Below are positions 11,237 to 21,900 of a stretch of DNA of 64,000 nucleotides, in pieces (the first letter of the stretch is position 1; every line of letters begins with the position of its first letter). The DNA is from Schizophyllum amplum (taxonomy: Eukaryota; Basidiomycota; Agaricomycetes; Agaricales; Schizophyllaceae). Under the pieces are notes generated by a model. The model was given only the letters and a program-made list of their open reading frames with translations, was not told the DNA's origin and searched no databases. Position numbers and translations under genes: made by a program. The stretch covers positions 149,823 through 213,822 of the forward strand of contig VDMD01000048.1 in assembly GCA_007026445.1 (NCBI GenBank), in the 5' to 3' direction.

Positions 11237-11500
11237 TGTTGGACTTTCGGCATGTCACGTGTCGTGCACATGGCAGACACATGGTGGACACTCATGGACA
11301 CTCATGACTCATTACGTATTACATCACGGACATTCGCATTACTCAGCTTACCTATGATGTCGTGCCCTCCGGGCAGTATATAAGGAGGGCGCATCCACCC
11401 CCTCAATTGAAGTCTTCTACTTGACTTTCCTGCGCATAGCCTTCAGCTAAGCTCTCTACTAAGGTAGGCTAGGCAGACGCGCTTCCCCGCATGCTCAACA
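11237..11500 (+). repeat. 3' LTR of copia element (264 bp)
   Basis: Starts TGTTGGACTTTCGG and ends ATGCTCAACA, giving TG..CA termini with a 5-base inverted repeat TGTTG/CAACA. It lies 55 bases after the Pol stop. It has a TATA box (TATATAAG) at 11377. No 5' partner is in the window. Confidence 0.88.
11377..11384 (+). promoter_or_regulatory. TATA box in copia LTR
   Basis: TATATAAG lies inside the LTR, about 120 bases before its 3' end. This is the expected place for the retroelement promoter. Confidence 0.6.
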
Positions 11501-11519
11501 AGAAGAGCAAAACAATGCG

Positions 11520-11690
11520 TTTAGCGCTCGAATGAACAAAAAATACGAAATTTTGAGCTAAAATGCGATTATTTAAGCCATGTGGCGTCTCAAAAAACCC
11601 GCCATTACGCGTTACGGAACTGGCTTAGGTTCAGTTCAGAGGCCCCCGTTACGCGTTATGTGAACATGCGGTCATGCCGGTACAGTATCA
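11520..11690. mobile_element. Half copy of family A TIR element
   Basis: The stretch with two GTTACGCGTTA words and CAGTTCAGAGGCC matches the right half of the element at 4886-5284. It ends in a decayed TIR (GCGGTCATGCCGGTACAGTA). The left half is absent. The retrotransposon LTR ends just upstream, so the insertion or a deletion may have removed it. Confidence 0.7.
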
Positions 11691-11750
11691 CCTATCACAT
11701 CTAGTTGTCCCCCAAATCTACTGAGAGAAAGAACTAAATGAAGGCTCAAA

Positions 11751-12243
11751 CAAGGGGGTGTCGAACTAAAAATAGCGCACCGGGGGCGGGGAGGGAGGGG
11801 GGGTCGGCAGCCTGCTTAAAATTAATTTGGACCTCCTTTAAACTAAGCTCTAGGGCTGCTCTATGCATCCCAATACCCATGATTTACTCACTTGCAGGCT
11901 ATACATACATCCCCCACAGCAGCTTCTCTCATTTTCGACGAGACACAGGCAGCTGGCTCTTGCACGCGCACAGTCACGTGGCCAACGTTCGGATTTCGAT
12001 GACACCAAAGCTTCTGACTTTGAATTAAAATGAGACATAATTAGCTCTAGATAAGTTTAGATGACAATAGATAGTGCAACAAGAGTGTATAAGAACCTGC
12101 AAAACCCGAGCCGATGCGCCAGCTGCCAAAACGGCAATTGCCGAGCGCACATGATATCACGTGAAGGGGGGAGGGGGGAGGGGTAACCGGTCTACGAAGA
12201 ATTTGGACCCGCGGTCATTTTCTGCAAACCCGGCACCCCCTTG
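11751..12243. mobile_element. Short TIR element, family B, copy 2 (493 bp)
   Basis: Same orientation and almost the same sequence as 5431-5924. The termini are CAAGGGGGTG and CACCCCCTTG. Flanking sequences differ from those of copy 1, which supports two separate insertions over a tandem duplication, although no target-site duplication is clear. Confidence 0.8.
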
Positions 12244-12559
12244 GGAGGCGGAGAGGGTCGTGTCGTCTTAAGTGGTGTCGCGATCGGGTGGTTGCATGAC
12301 GCACTGGCCAGGCCAGGCAAATACAGCGGTCGACGAGAAGGCAAAGCAGATCGAGGCAGACCAAGAACCAACAAGAACGAACGAAGAGACGGCTTGACGC
12401 GGACGATCGAATTTGACGAGACGACATTGATATCAGTGATCGAACGAACGAATGGCGAATCCCAAGTGAATTCGACAATCGAAATCCATCCAGAATTGAA
12501 TCACATAGATCGCCATAGATTCACATTGCATGCGGTAGACAGCGGTTGTCCTCAGTATC
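12244..12559. other. Intergenic, no gene recognised
   Basis: A 112-aa frame crosses this stretch but has no recognisable family or splice-linked continuation. Nothing else is seen. Confidence 0.35.
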
Positions 12560-13209
12560 GGACTCCTCACTGGGGGTGAACGCGGGCCGTCCAGAATATT
12601 CAGTTTTCGCGCATTTCCTCTACTGTAGCGTTTCGACCGGCAGTTCACGTCATGCGTCACGGAGGCCCTTGAACTGAACTCAACGGGCAACCGTCATGCG
12701 TCACGGATGGCAACGAACTGGAAAAAATATTCGAATTTTGACATTATTTTCCCGAAATTCTCTTTTGACCTTGAAAACGTGTGCATTTGGCTGTTTTATG
12801 CCGGCTTTACCACTTAAAAAGCGCCAAAAAGCGCTTTTAAGCCCTAAAAATGAACTTCTCTAAATTAATCACACCCGGGCCGGGCCCGTGAACTGGGAAA
12901 TGGGGCAGTTCAAACCGTCACACGTCACACCCAGCGAACTGGCGGTCGAAACGCTACAGTAATTTTTTTCCTGCTCTCATATGAGTCATTTTAGGTCGGA
13001 TTCTGATACTTCTGTATGTCCTGTAAGGTCTTATTGCCTCACAGGCGCTGAGAAGTACAGTAGAGAAGCGAGTTTTGCGGCCAAATTAATTATTTATGAA
13101 CTAAAATTTCGGACCGTAACGTGCCCTTCGGACCCGTGAACCGGGAAATGGGTCAGTTCAAATCGTAACGCATAACACCCGGTGAACCTATGGTCGAAAC
13201 AGTACAGTA
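12560..13209. mobile_element. Interrupted family A element (inverted)
   Basis: The reverse complement of 12962-13209 matches the left half of the 4886-5284 element, including TIR, the GAACTGACCCA words and ATTTTAGTTCATAAAT. On the other side of an inserted element, 12560-12620 matches part of its right half (GTGAACG..GAATATTC..GCGCATTTC). The outermost right end is missing. Confidence 0.7.
12621..12961. mobile_element. Nested family A relative, 341 bp
   Basis: TIRs beginning TACTGTAGCGTTTCGACCG match over 26 bp with one mismatch. GTCATGCGTCAC and CACACGTCACAC words sit inside the ends. It lies within an older, inverted family A element, so two waves of activity are recorded. It has no coding capacity. 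Confidence 0.85.
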
Positions 13210-13604
13210 ATTGCTGGTAATGAGCTGCAATGTAGTCGACGTCCGGCAGCGGAACACAATGGCCGACCAAGTGGGGTAATGATGGCATCACTTCACGGTC
13301 GCAATAAGCGCTTAGCAACTTTTCCACTTTTTTGCGATGAACGGCAATCATTTTCCAAGCTTTTGGACTATCGATTTGGGTAAACAGAGGAGTAACTATG
13401 AACCGGAGTTGGGTGCTCAGTGAAGGTGGGGGGGGGGGGGGGTTGAGGAGCAGGCGACAAGCGCAGAAGGCGGGAGGAAGTAGGCGAGGTGGCAGACGCG
13501 CGGGAAGCAGGCGTTACATCGCGTGACGGAGTGCACGTGCATAGGACGCGTCGCCTCAAGATTGGCATCGTCTCCGACCCACCGTCTTCTCTTCCTCCCC
13601 CACC
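13210..13604. other. Upstream region of proteasome gene
   Basis: Contains a run of 16 G near 13427-13442 and then GC-rich sequence up to the beta-2 start codon. No other gene is seen. Confidence 0.4.
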
Positions 13605-15519
13605 ATGGCGAAGTGCGTGCAGAATCCGTCCGGTTTCGCATTCGACAATGTCATTCGCAACGAAGCCCTTGCCGCGCGACTTCCTCCAGGTTCCGTCCCA
13701 TCCGCCACAAGTACCGGTACCACGATTGTCGGATGCGTGTACAGAGTGCGTGCCCGCTCCCTTTACTGGATTTCCTTGCTCATGATAACCTCCTGTTGTT
13801 TCTTCCATCGCGAAAACCACGTGTCTCTTACGTACCCTCCTTGTCTACAGGATGGCATCGTACTAGGAGCAGACACGCGCGCAACCGCGGGGCCCATCGT
13901 CGCCGACAAGAACTGCGAGAAGGTGCGTACGCGTCATCCAGTCCAAGGCGCTGTTCAAGATCATGACACTATGCCCAGATCCACTACATTGCACCCAACA
14001 TCCGCTGCTGCGGCGCCGGCACCGCCGCAGACACCGAGTTCACGACGAACCTGATCTCCAGCAACGTCGAGGTGCGCCGGTCCACCTGCCGTGCTTCGCT
14101 CCCGCGCCAAACCTACACAGATGCACGCACTTACGACCGGACGCACACCGCGCGTTGTGACTGCCATGACGATGCTCAAGCAGATGCTGTTCCGCTACCA
14201 GGTGCGTCAACCTCATCATGTCCCCCCAGAAGGGCTGATCTGACAAGGACCTGATCAGGGCCACGTTGGTGCAGCGCTTGTACTCGGCGGCGTTGACCCG
14301 TCCGGGCCTCATCTCTTTACTGTCGCGCCGCACGGTAGCACAGACAAGGTGCGCGATCAGGTCTTCCGCTATAAAGATGGCCAGTGACGAACGACGAATC
14401 TCTTATGAAACCCTTTCCTCCTGCACTCCTCGCGTCCTACCTACCTTCGCTGGAAACCAGCTACCATATGTGACAATGGGCTCAGGGTCCCTTGCGGCCA
14501 TGGCCGTCTTCGAGACCGGATGGAAGAAGGATATGACCGTAAGTCTGATACGTCTGTGACCCCGCCATTCTCGTGCGTAGCACGAGAATATCTCGCAGGT
14601 TCCTATTCACGCAGCGAAAGCCGCGCCGCTTTGCAACCCCGACGTCGTGATCCCAGCACCTAGCGATGCGCTTCTTGTCTAGTCCCTAGTGGTGCACGCT
14701 TCTTCTAGCTTATGGCCATACCTGCATCTCCTAGCGTCCATGATACATGTCCCGTGCAGCATCCGTCTATACACGCCTCGTCCAGCATCGCCAAGAATCA
14801 ACTGACCCAACCCCACAGCGCGAGGAAGCCCTCGCACTGGTCACAGCCGCAATCTCGGTGCGTGTCTCGTCTTGAACTATCCCTCACAAATACCCCCTCT
14901 CCACAACTTTTCCGTCTCCGATCATCTCGCAAATTTCCAGTCTGACCATCTCTGGCGACCGTCCCCTCTCCGACTACGCCATCTTCATCCTGATCTTACT
15001 CACGGACCTTTAGGCTGGTATCTTCAACGATCTCGGCTCCGGCTCCAATGTAGATGCCTGCGTTATCACCAAGGATGGTGAGTATCCTTTTCGGCGGGTA
15101 TATATGCGTATGGGTGGCGCGTATATTCTTCACCAGCATCTACTCATGTCGCTGGGGCTAATCAGCTTGCTACTGCCGCCTCCATGTTCCCGCTTTCGGC
15201 TTTACGTCCCTCGTTCGCCCGCGCTCCACTCCAATCCTTCGATACCGCCAATCCACTCGCAGCCACAATCCACTCACCGCTCCCCAATCCGATCCACTTA
15301 CTCACCCGTCTACCAAGGCACCGACATGTTGCGCAATCTCGAGATGCCCAACCAGAGGGTGCAGAAAGAGCGCACTTATCGCTTCGCGCGCGGCACGACT
15401 GGGGTACGGAAGTGAGTGGGTTCTTATGCGCATCCAGGATCGTGCATGCTGTGGAGGATTTGCTCGCTATTGAAGATGATCGGTTGTTGGCACAATTCGG
15501 CGGGGGGCTGAGTCGTTAG
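13605..15519 (+). CDS. PUP1: 20S proteasome subunit beta-2 (PSMB7/Pup1 type)
   Basis: Catalytic, trypsin-like beta-2 subunit of the 20S proteasome core, acting in cytosol and nucleus. Ten exons by eye: 13605-13745, 13851-13922, 13979-14071, 14121-14201, 14259-14348, 14461-14538, 14819-14857, 15014-15077, 15318-15411, 15438-15519. These give 277 aa, the usual length for the family. The propeptide is cleaved before Thr39 in STGTTIVG, the expected nucleophile; ADTRAT and the catalytic Lys in VADKNC follow. [21 protein letters not shown] and [16 protein letters not shown] are family hallmarks. The last intron would be only 26 nt (GTGAGT..CCAG). Without it the protein stops at 15415 after GTTGVRK, lacking the C-terminal arm seen in homologues. 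The longer form is preferred, but its end is less certain than the rest. Confidence 0.92.
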
Positions 15520-15992
15520 TGCTGCTGGGGCAACTGGCTGGAAGTGCATAGTGGTTGTCAATAACTTGCGGCTGGAATACTGCACTGCTGATCTTCGATG
15601 CTGATCACCATCCAGGGAGTCCATCCGGTCCTTTGTCACTTCGGAGACGGTCAGAGTGCATGGCGACGATGCTATGGACACTACATAAGTAATTACTGTA
15701 TTTGTGTACTGCAAACGGGAACCAAACATCTTCTGTATCGTGTTCTCAAGGCGAGTGGTGCTCGAGGAGACGAAAGAATTATAGCCCGAGCTATGAGCTC
15801 GAGGGCGTTTGAGGCCTGAGGCCTGACTGTTGAACTACGCACTTAAAGTTAGAGGCTCAGGCGGCGCACTCTCGTGCGCTGACTAAGCAGGTAGATTGGG
15901 CGCTTGTGCATCGCGCGTACTTGGGCGGACGCGTTCGTCGGCCTTTGCCTTTGACCTTCTGACGCCCGGCAGCATACGCCCATCGGACGCCC
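15520..15992. other. Intergenic between proteasome and SET genes
   Basis: Contains the 3' region of the beta-2 gene and the likely promoter of the SET-domain gene. The word GGCCTGAGGCCTGA near 15812 and the GAGCTCG repeats near 15786-15800 are the only visible structure. Confidence 0.4.
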
Positions 15993-18900
15993 ATGAGCGC
16001 CTCGTCGCCTCTCCCTGGCTGGAACACTCTCCACGAGCCGACTCCGTCTAGCGTTGGAGACACTGACGAGCAAGATGAAGCCGATCGTGCACGGCCACGA
16101 CCGAACCCCGGGCAAGGCGTGGCCCCCAACCAAAGCGCCAGGGGCTCAGGTAGCGGACCCATCAGCGGTGAGTACTCCGCTGGTCGTATCGACGTCCACC
16201 TCATGTTCTTTGTGCAGGCGCAGGCACGTCACAAGCTGCCTCAGGCTCGCGTCTGCAGCCCAAACCAAACAACATGACATCTGCTGCAAAGACGCGACCG
16301 CGCCGCGACCAGCGCCCCGAGCGACGAATGAGTTCTGACGAGGAGCCGGAACAGCCTCGCCCGAAGAGGGGACGCCGGCCGAAGACGCGTGCGGAAGCGG
16401 AAAGCGCGAGTGCGCCGGCATCAAGGCGGAGAGCAGCAGATCCGGACGAGAAGAAGGGCACGAATGTCAACAAGGATACTGGCACGACGTACCGTGACCT
16501 GTTTGGAACGAATGCACTGCGGGACCTTCGGGCTCCAAAGTCCAGCGGCAGCGCCACCCAGCCCCGCCCCAGTGCTACTCAGCCCGCGCCTGCAAGCGCA
16601 TCCACTTCCCAGGCCGCATCGTTATTCGACAACGGCAGTTCGTTCTCTAGGACTATGGCTGCCCTCTCTGGGGGCCAGGGCGGCGCGACTGCGACACAAT
16701 CGGTCCCCGAACACACGCCTACTTCCTCACTCACTCAATGTCGGGATTCGATAAATCGCCAAACGCGCGCATACAGCCCGAGCCATCCCGTTGCATCATC
16801 CTCTTCAACCGGTCCAGGCGAACGCCAAGTCCCTGCATCTGCACGGCCGGCGAAGACGTCCGGCTCGGAACTGAAGATCGCCGACTCGTCGCGCAAGCAG
16901 GCTCGCCCTGCGCCTCCGGCGCCCGCACGGGTGCTTCCGCCCGGTACGATTCACTTTCTTTACCCTTGTTGTAGCTTTTCCTCCTTCCCATAATGCTATT
17001 CCCTCCCTCCAAGCTTTATGCCGCTCCCGCACACCCTCCTTCCCACACCCTCCTTCCCACACCCTCCCCCGGCCTCAGACACATAGCTGACACCTCACAT
17101 AGACGCGGAGGTTATCGACCTTCTTTCCGACGACGACGATGCACCGCCTCCGCCGCGCGTTCAGCCCAAGTCGGGCGCTGCTCACCCTTCGTCCTCACGC
17201 ACTGCTCTCCCCTCATCCTCTCGCAACGCCCTGCCCTCGTCATCACGCATGCCACCTCCTGCGACGCAGCCCGCGCCGCCGACGAGTCGGCCGTCCTCGT
17301 CAATGGCACAACGCGGCGCTCCAGCGTCGTCACAAGCTGGTCCCTGGTCGTTGCAAGCTGGTCCTTCGTCGTCTCACGCTGCTGCTTCGTCGTCTCGGCG
17401 CGAATCCATGTCGAATAAAGCGTCTATGACGCAGCCGCCGCCAGGCAGATTCAAGCTACCGGACGGTGGGCGCAAGTCACCACTCGGTCGGCGCAAGTCA
17501 TCGCTCGGTGGACGCAAATCATCGCCCCCATCTCACCGCAAGTCACCGCCTGCCGCTCGACGCAAACCGTCGCTCTCGCAGCACAAGACCGGGCACACAA
17601 CGATTGATTTCGATGACAATGGCAAGCCTCGTGAGGTCGCCAAGGAGAGGTGAGGCGGTCGATTGTTTAGTGTTTCTTCTTCGCCTGTACAGCGTTTTCT
17701 GCTGCTGTTACCCGTCCCATCGTTGTTCTGCTAACCCCTTTGCTAATTTCATCGCCATCTTCTTGCTACTCCCCTCATCATCGCCTTTCTCGCCGTACTG
17801 ATGAATTTCCTTCAGGAAGCCGCCCGCTGCGGGTCAGGAAGTCATTGTCATTGACGATGATGACGATGATGAGCAGGAGGTCGCGGGCGGAAGCGCATCT
17901 GTAGGACTGGTTCCTGGCTCTTCCGACAGACCGATCGCTAGCTCCTCTGCGTGGCCATCGGGGACAGACAAGAAGCCTAAGCAGGAGCACATCGAGCCTA
18001 ACAAAGGTATGTGCTCTTATATGGTCTTGCGTACTTTTCGAGGCCTTGTCTTGTCCATCTCCCCAGGCCTCGCGCGTAACATGAATCCATCGTTCTGACT
18101 GTTCTTTCCACAGGTGCCACGAGCAAAGGCACAAGTGGCTCGAGCCTGAATACCAAAGTCAAGAGCAAGAACAGCAACGCCACGAACAAGGGCAAGGGCA
18201 AAGTCATCCACTCGGTCTCGGACTCCGACAGCGACGGTATTGAGATCATTGACCCGCCCTCACAAGCGAATCCGCTACCGCGAACGACGAAACTCTCGTC
18301 AGACATGAAGATATCGGCGCAGGAGGCAACGCAACCGCTGCCTGCAGCGCAGGTGCCACCGTCGAGAGAGCAGACGTCACTATCGGGCACACAGGACCCG
18401 CCGTCCTGCGCATCGGGCTCAAAGCTGGCAGCATCAGGCTCACTGCTGGGATCAATGAGTTCGCCGTCTGTCGCGCAGCGACGCGACAGTTTCAGAGCTG
18501 ATCGCGACGATGACGACGGCCCTGCAATGCCCGTAGATGATCCCATGACGACGCACGATGATGAACCCACGTCGCCGCACGGCGATGAACCTATGTCGGA
18601 ACCTCCTGGACATTCAGAGACTGGACCTGACGCTCCTACGCACGATGAGGACGAGCCAATGCTGAACGAGAACGAGAAGAAGCCCAACGAGGACGAGCCA
18701 ATGCCCAGCGACGACGAGCCGGTGCCCAACGACGACCACCCGGTGCTCGAAGCGGATGAGCACGAGATCGACCCTACACCTGTTGAGCCGGATGCTGAAA
18801 TGGCCTCACCGATGGCCTCTCCGAAAGAGACTGCGCGTACACTTGCGGAAGAAACTACACCTGCTGGCCCGCTTTTGTCTCCGCGTGCAGGAGCCGGCTT

Positions 18901-21900
18901 GCCGTCGATGAAGGCATCCTCTTTCTCGTTTGGCAAGGGCAAGAGTGCAGCGCCTGTGCAGGTGGAGGCGCCCGTTATTCAAGATACAGCCATGTCCCGA
19001 GAGCCTTCGACTGCTCCTTCGACTGATAGGACTGCGCACCCTCAGGTGATGCCCCTCCACCCAGCCAAAGCGATCACGCCCAGTACGAAGACACTAAGCG
19101 CGGTCACGCCTTGCGGAGCCAACAATGCGATGTCGGCTCGAGTGAACGTGGGCGACCCAGTGGCGCCCTACGGCGCTGGGTATTCTGCGGGCGGTTCCAC
19201 ATCGTCCGCGGATGCGGCAGATCCGTCTACCAGCATGGCTGGCCCATCTACAGGCACCACGGAAGCTTTCACAAGTGTTGCCGGTCCTTCTGGTGGCTCA
19301 CCTGCCCGTCGCACAACGAACGCGCACTCCACGGCCTTTGAACCATACGATGAAACAGACCTCTTCGCTGGATCTGAGGACGAGGAGATCGGAAGTTGTC
19401 GGATGAAGGAAGATAAGGGCAAGGGCAAGGCGCGGGCGGACGCCGATATATGTGTAAAGGAGAACACTGGGAAAGGGAAAAGCAAAGCGGAAGATACGGT
19501 AAGCAACGTATCCTCTAAAGGATCTACTTCAGTGTCTTACAGTCCGCATTCACCCAGGACGAGCTCACCAGCGAGACGGCAGCTCTCCAAATCTCTGCCA
19601 AACACCCTGGGCCTAAGAGTGCTGAACCATATCGTGCTGAGAAATCCACGCCCGCCAACTTGTTTACGTCTGTCGTCCCTCCGAGCTCCAGTACTGCGCC
19701 TGGCCCCTCTCATCCGGCACCGACAGGGGGGTCACCCTTCGTTTCCACGACTTGGGGAAACCCGCGCGGAAAGCGCCCACCTCCACCCCTTCCGAAACGT
19801 CGTCGCAGTCCGCCGCACGATCCGCCGCGTCCGGCGCCCTCCGTGCCGTCGGAGCAATCGAAACCTCTGCATATCGATTTCCGCATGCACAAGAAGCGTC
19901 TATCGCGAAGCCCGAAGGATGTTCTCAAGGCGTCTGACATCTGGCGAAACCCAAGTCCGGGATCTGCGCCTACAGAAGCCTTTCTTTCCCCGCAACTCGA
20001 CCAGCAGTCGCCGACACCTGTTCCGGATACTCCGGAGGAAGACGATATACCAGACGAGCATGTCATCTCAAATGAAGATGGAATGTTGTACGACGCTGCC
20101 GTGCCCCACGACGATGCCGGACCACCCGACGACGACGACGACGACATGCCTCAACAAGACGCTATACCCGTCGGTGCTGCGGAGGTCAACCACGAGCAAA
20201 TCATGCAGGACAATATTGCTGAAGCCGCTACCGCGCATTCTATACCTTCGCCACTAATCGAACCGCGGACACCAAATTTAGTTTCAGAAGTCAAAACCAT
20301 CGAGTCCGTCAGTGCATCGGAAGACAGCGATGAGGAAATGCTGCCTGCCGGGCCGGTTGGGCGAAAGCGCAAGCGCTCCTCAACATCGCCCAGTGGGCGG
20401 TCTGACGTCGACGAGACGGCTGAGGGATCTCCCGTCGGGCGCGCTGAGAGCATGGTACCCGAGGAAAGTGGAAGCGAGCCAGACAGTTCACGCATGACGG
20501 ACGCAAGTGCGGAGCAGTCTACCTCCGAGGGGCCTTCTGAGGATGAAATGGCTTTCCAAGCTCCTCGTGTTCGACCTTTCGCTATTGTCAAACACGTTGC
20601 TCGCAAGACACAGGCCGCACTCAACCAGCGGCGTCCAATCCACATTCACATTGGTCCCCCACGAAGGCATCCGACGTCGTCGCGGCCGAAGGCTCTACGA
20701 ACACCGCTGGGATCAAGCCCATTAGCCATGTCAAACGTCCGCTGCCTACGAAGCGAAGGTCATTGGCTCTCCAGAACCCAGGCCTTCGTGGACGAGAGCC
20801 ATTGTCCACCCAGGATCCTAGGCTAACCCCCTCGAGAAGCATGGCTACGCAGAAGAATTCCCCCGACACTCGATCTTTGCGCCAGGCCTTGCCTGGTATG
20901 ATCAAAGACCGGTGCGGCATTGTGGTTCTTTCCAGCTGCGCAGACCTGATTCATGTTGTACCGATTACAGATCGCCTACCCCTCTCACCGACGTTACCAG
21001 TGCCAGAGAGACGCCGACTTCATCACCGGCACCACCGCCTCGTAAACGTCGCCGTGTGCAAGTTGAACCTGACGAGACCGATGGTGGTCCCTCGAATCCC
21101 ATCCTGATTTCGAGCGAGGACGAGGATGATCCGATGGGAGGTACAACGGCACCGAAGAGTCGAAACTCCGACGATGAGGACGCGGTGCGTAACCTTTGCA
21201 TGTGTTACTCAGCAACTCCCTTCCTGAATGATGCCCTTTTGTATACAGGCTAGCGTTGCTGGACTGCTGACAAGCTCATCCTCGACCGGCGCCGCAGGTG
21301 GTGCTGTCAGCGGATTGTCTGACACTGTAGGCAAAGCTGCGGGCGCCGTCAGTGCAGCAGTTGCCTCGGCCACAAATATGGTTTCCAATGCTGTTCGCGC
21401 TGCAGTGAATCTACCGCGGGCGCCGTCTTCTGAAGCTGAGTCGGTCGAAGCAGCAGCACCATCAGAAGTGTATTCACAGTCGGAGGACGAGCGCGCTGCG
21501 CGAGCAAGACGTAATCCGGACCCTTACCGGAGCGCGAGCTCAGACGGCGGTGCGTTCCGAGAAATTAACTAGATACCTCGTATATTGACCTTTCTTAGAA
21601 TTTATGGCAGAAAGTAGTAATGCAAGCGATGCCTCCGCCGGCGTACCTTCGCAAGCTACCGGCCGCCCTCGTCGTAGGCGGAAGAGAGTCAATTATAAGG
21701 AGATTCCTCCCTCCGACGGAGAAGCGGAATCACACCATGGTCGTAGTGTATCCCCACGTGCTGTCTTGCCCGTACGTCTCTGCTCGTTTCTCCAAGATGT
21801 CATCTGAGAAGCCTCGTAGATCGCTGCTGCTGCCCGCCCACTACCTCTTCCTTGCCGACGTCCACCCTTGAGGAGTGAATCATTCTGGGCAGCCATGGAT

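Larger units (their letters stand above)
7004..11500 (+). mobile_element. Truncated Ty1/copia LTR retrotransposon
   Basis: The element runs integrase, then reverse transcriptase, then RNase H, the Pol order of Ty1/copia. It ends in a 3' LTR at 11237-11500 (TGTTGG..CAACA) preceded by a purine tract. The 5' LTR, gag, protease and the start of integrase are missing. The body is also broken by a TGA codon and by a nested mini-LTR element. This copy cannot move by itself. Confidence 0.92.

Noticed and set aside
15104..15415. 103-aa frame near the end of the proteasome gene
   Set aside because: It is intron 8 read through into exon 9. The spliced beta-2 model explains the sequence.
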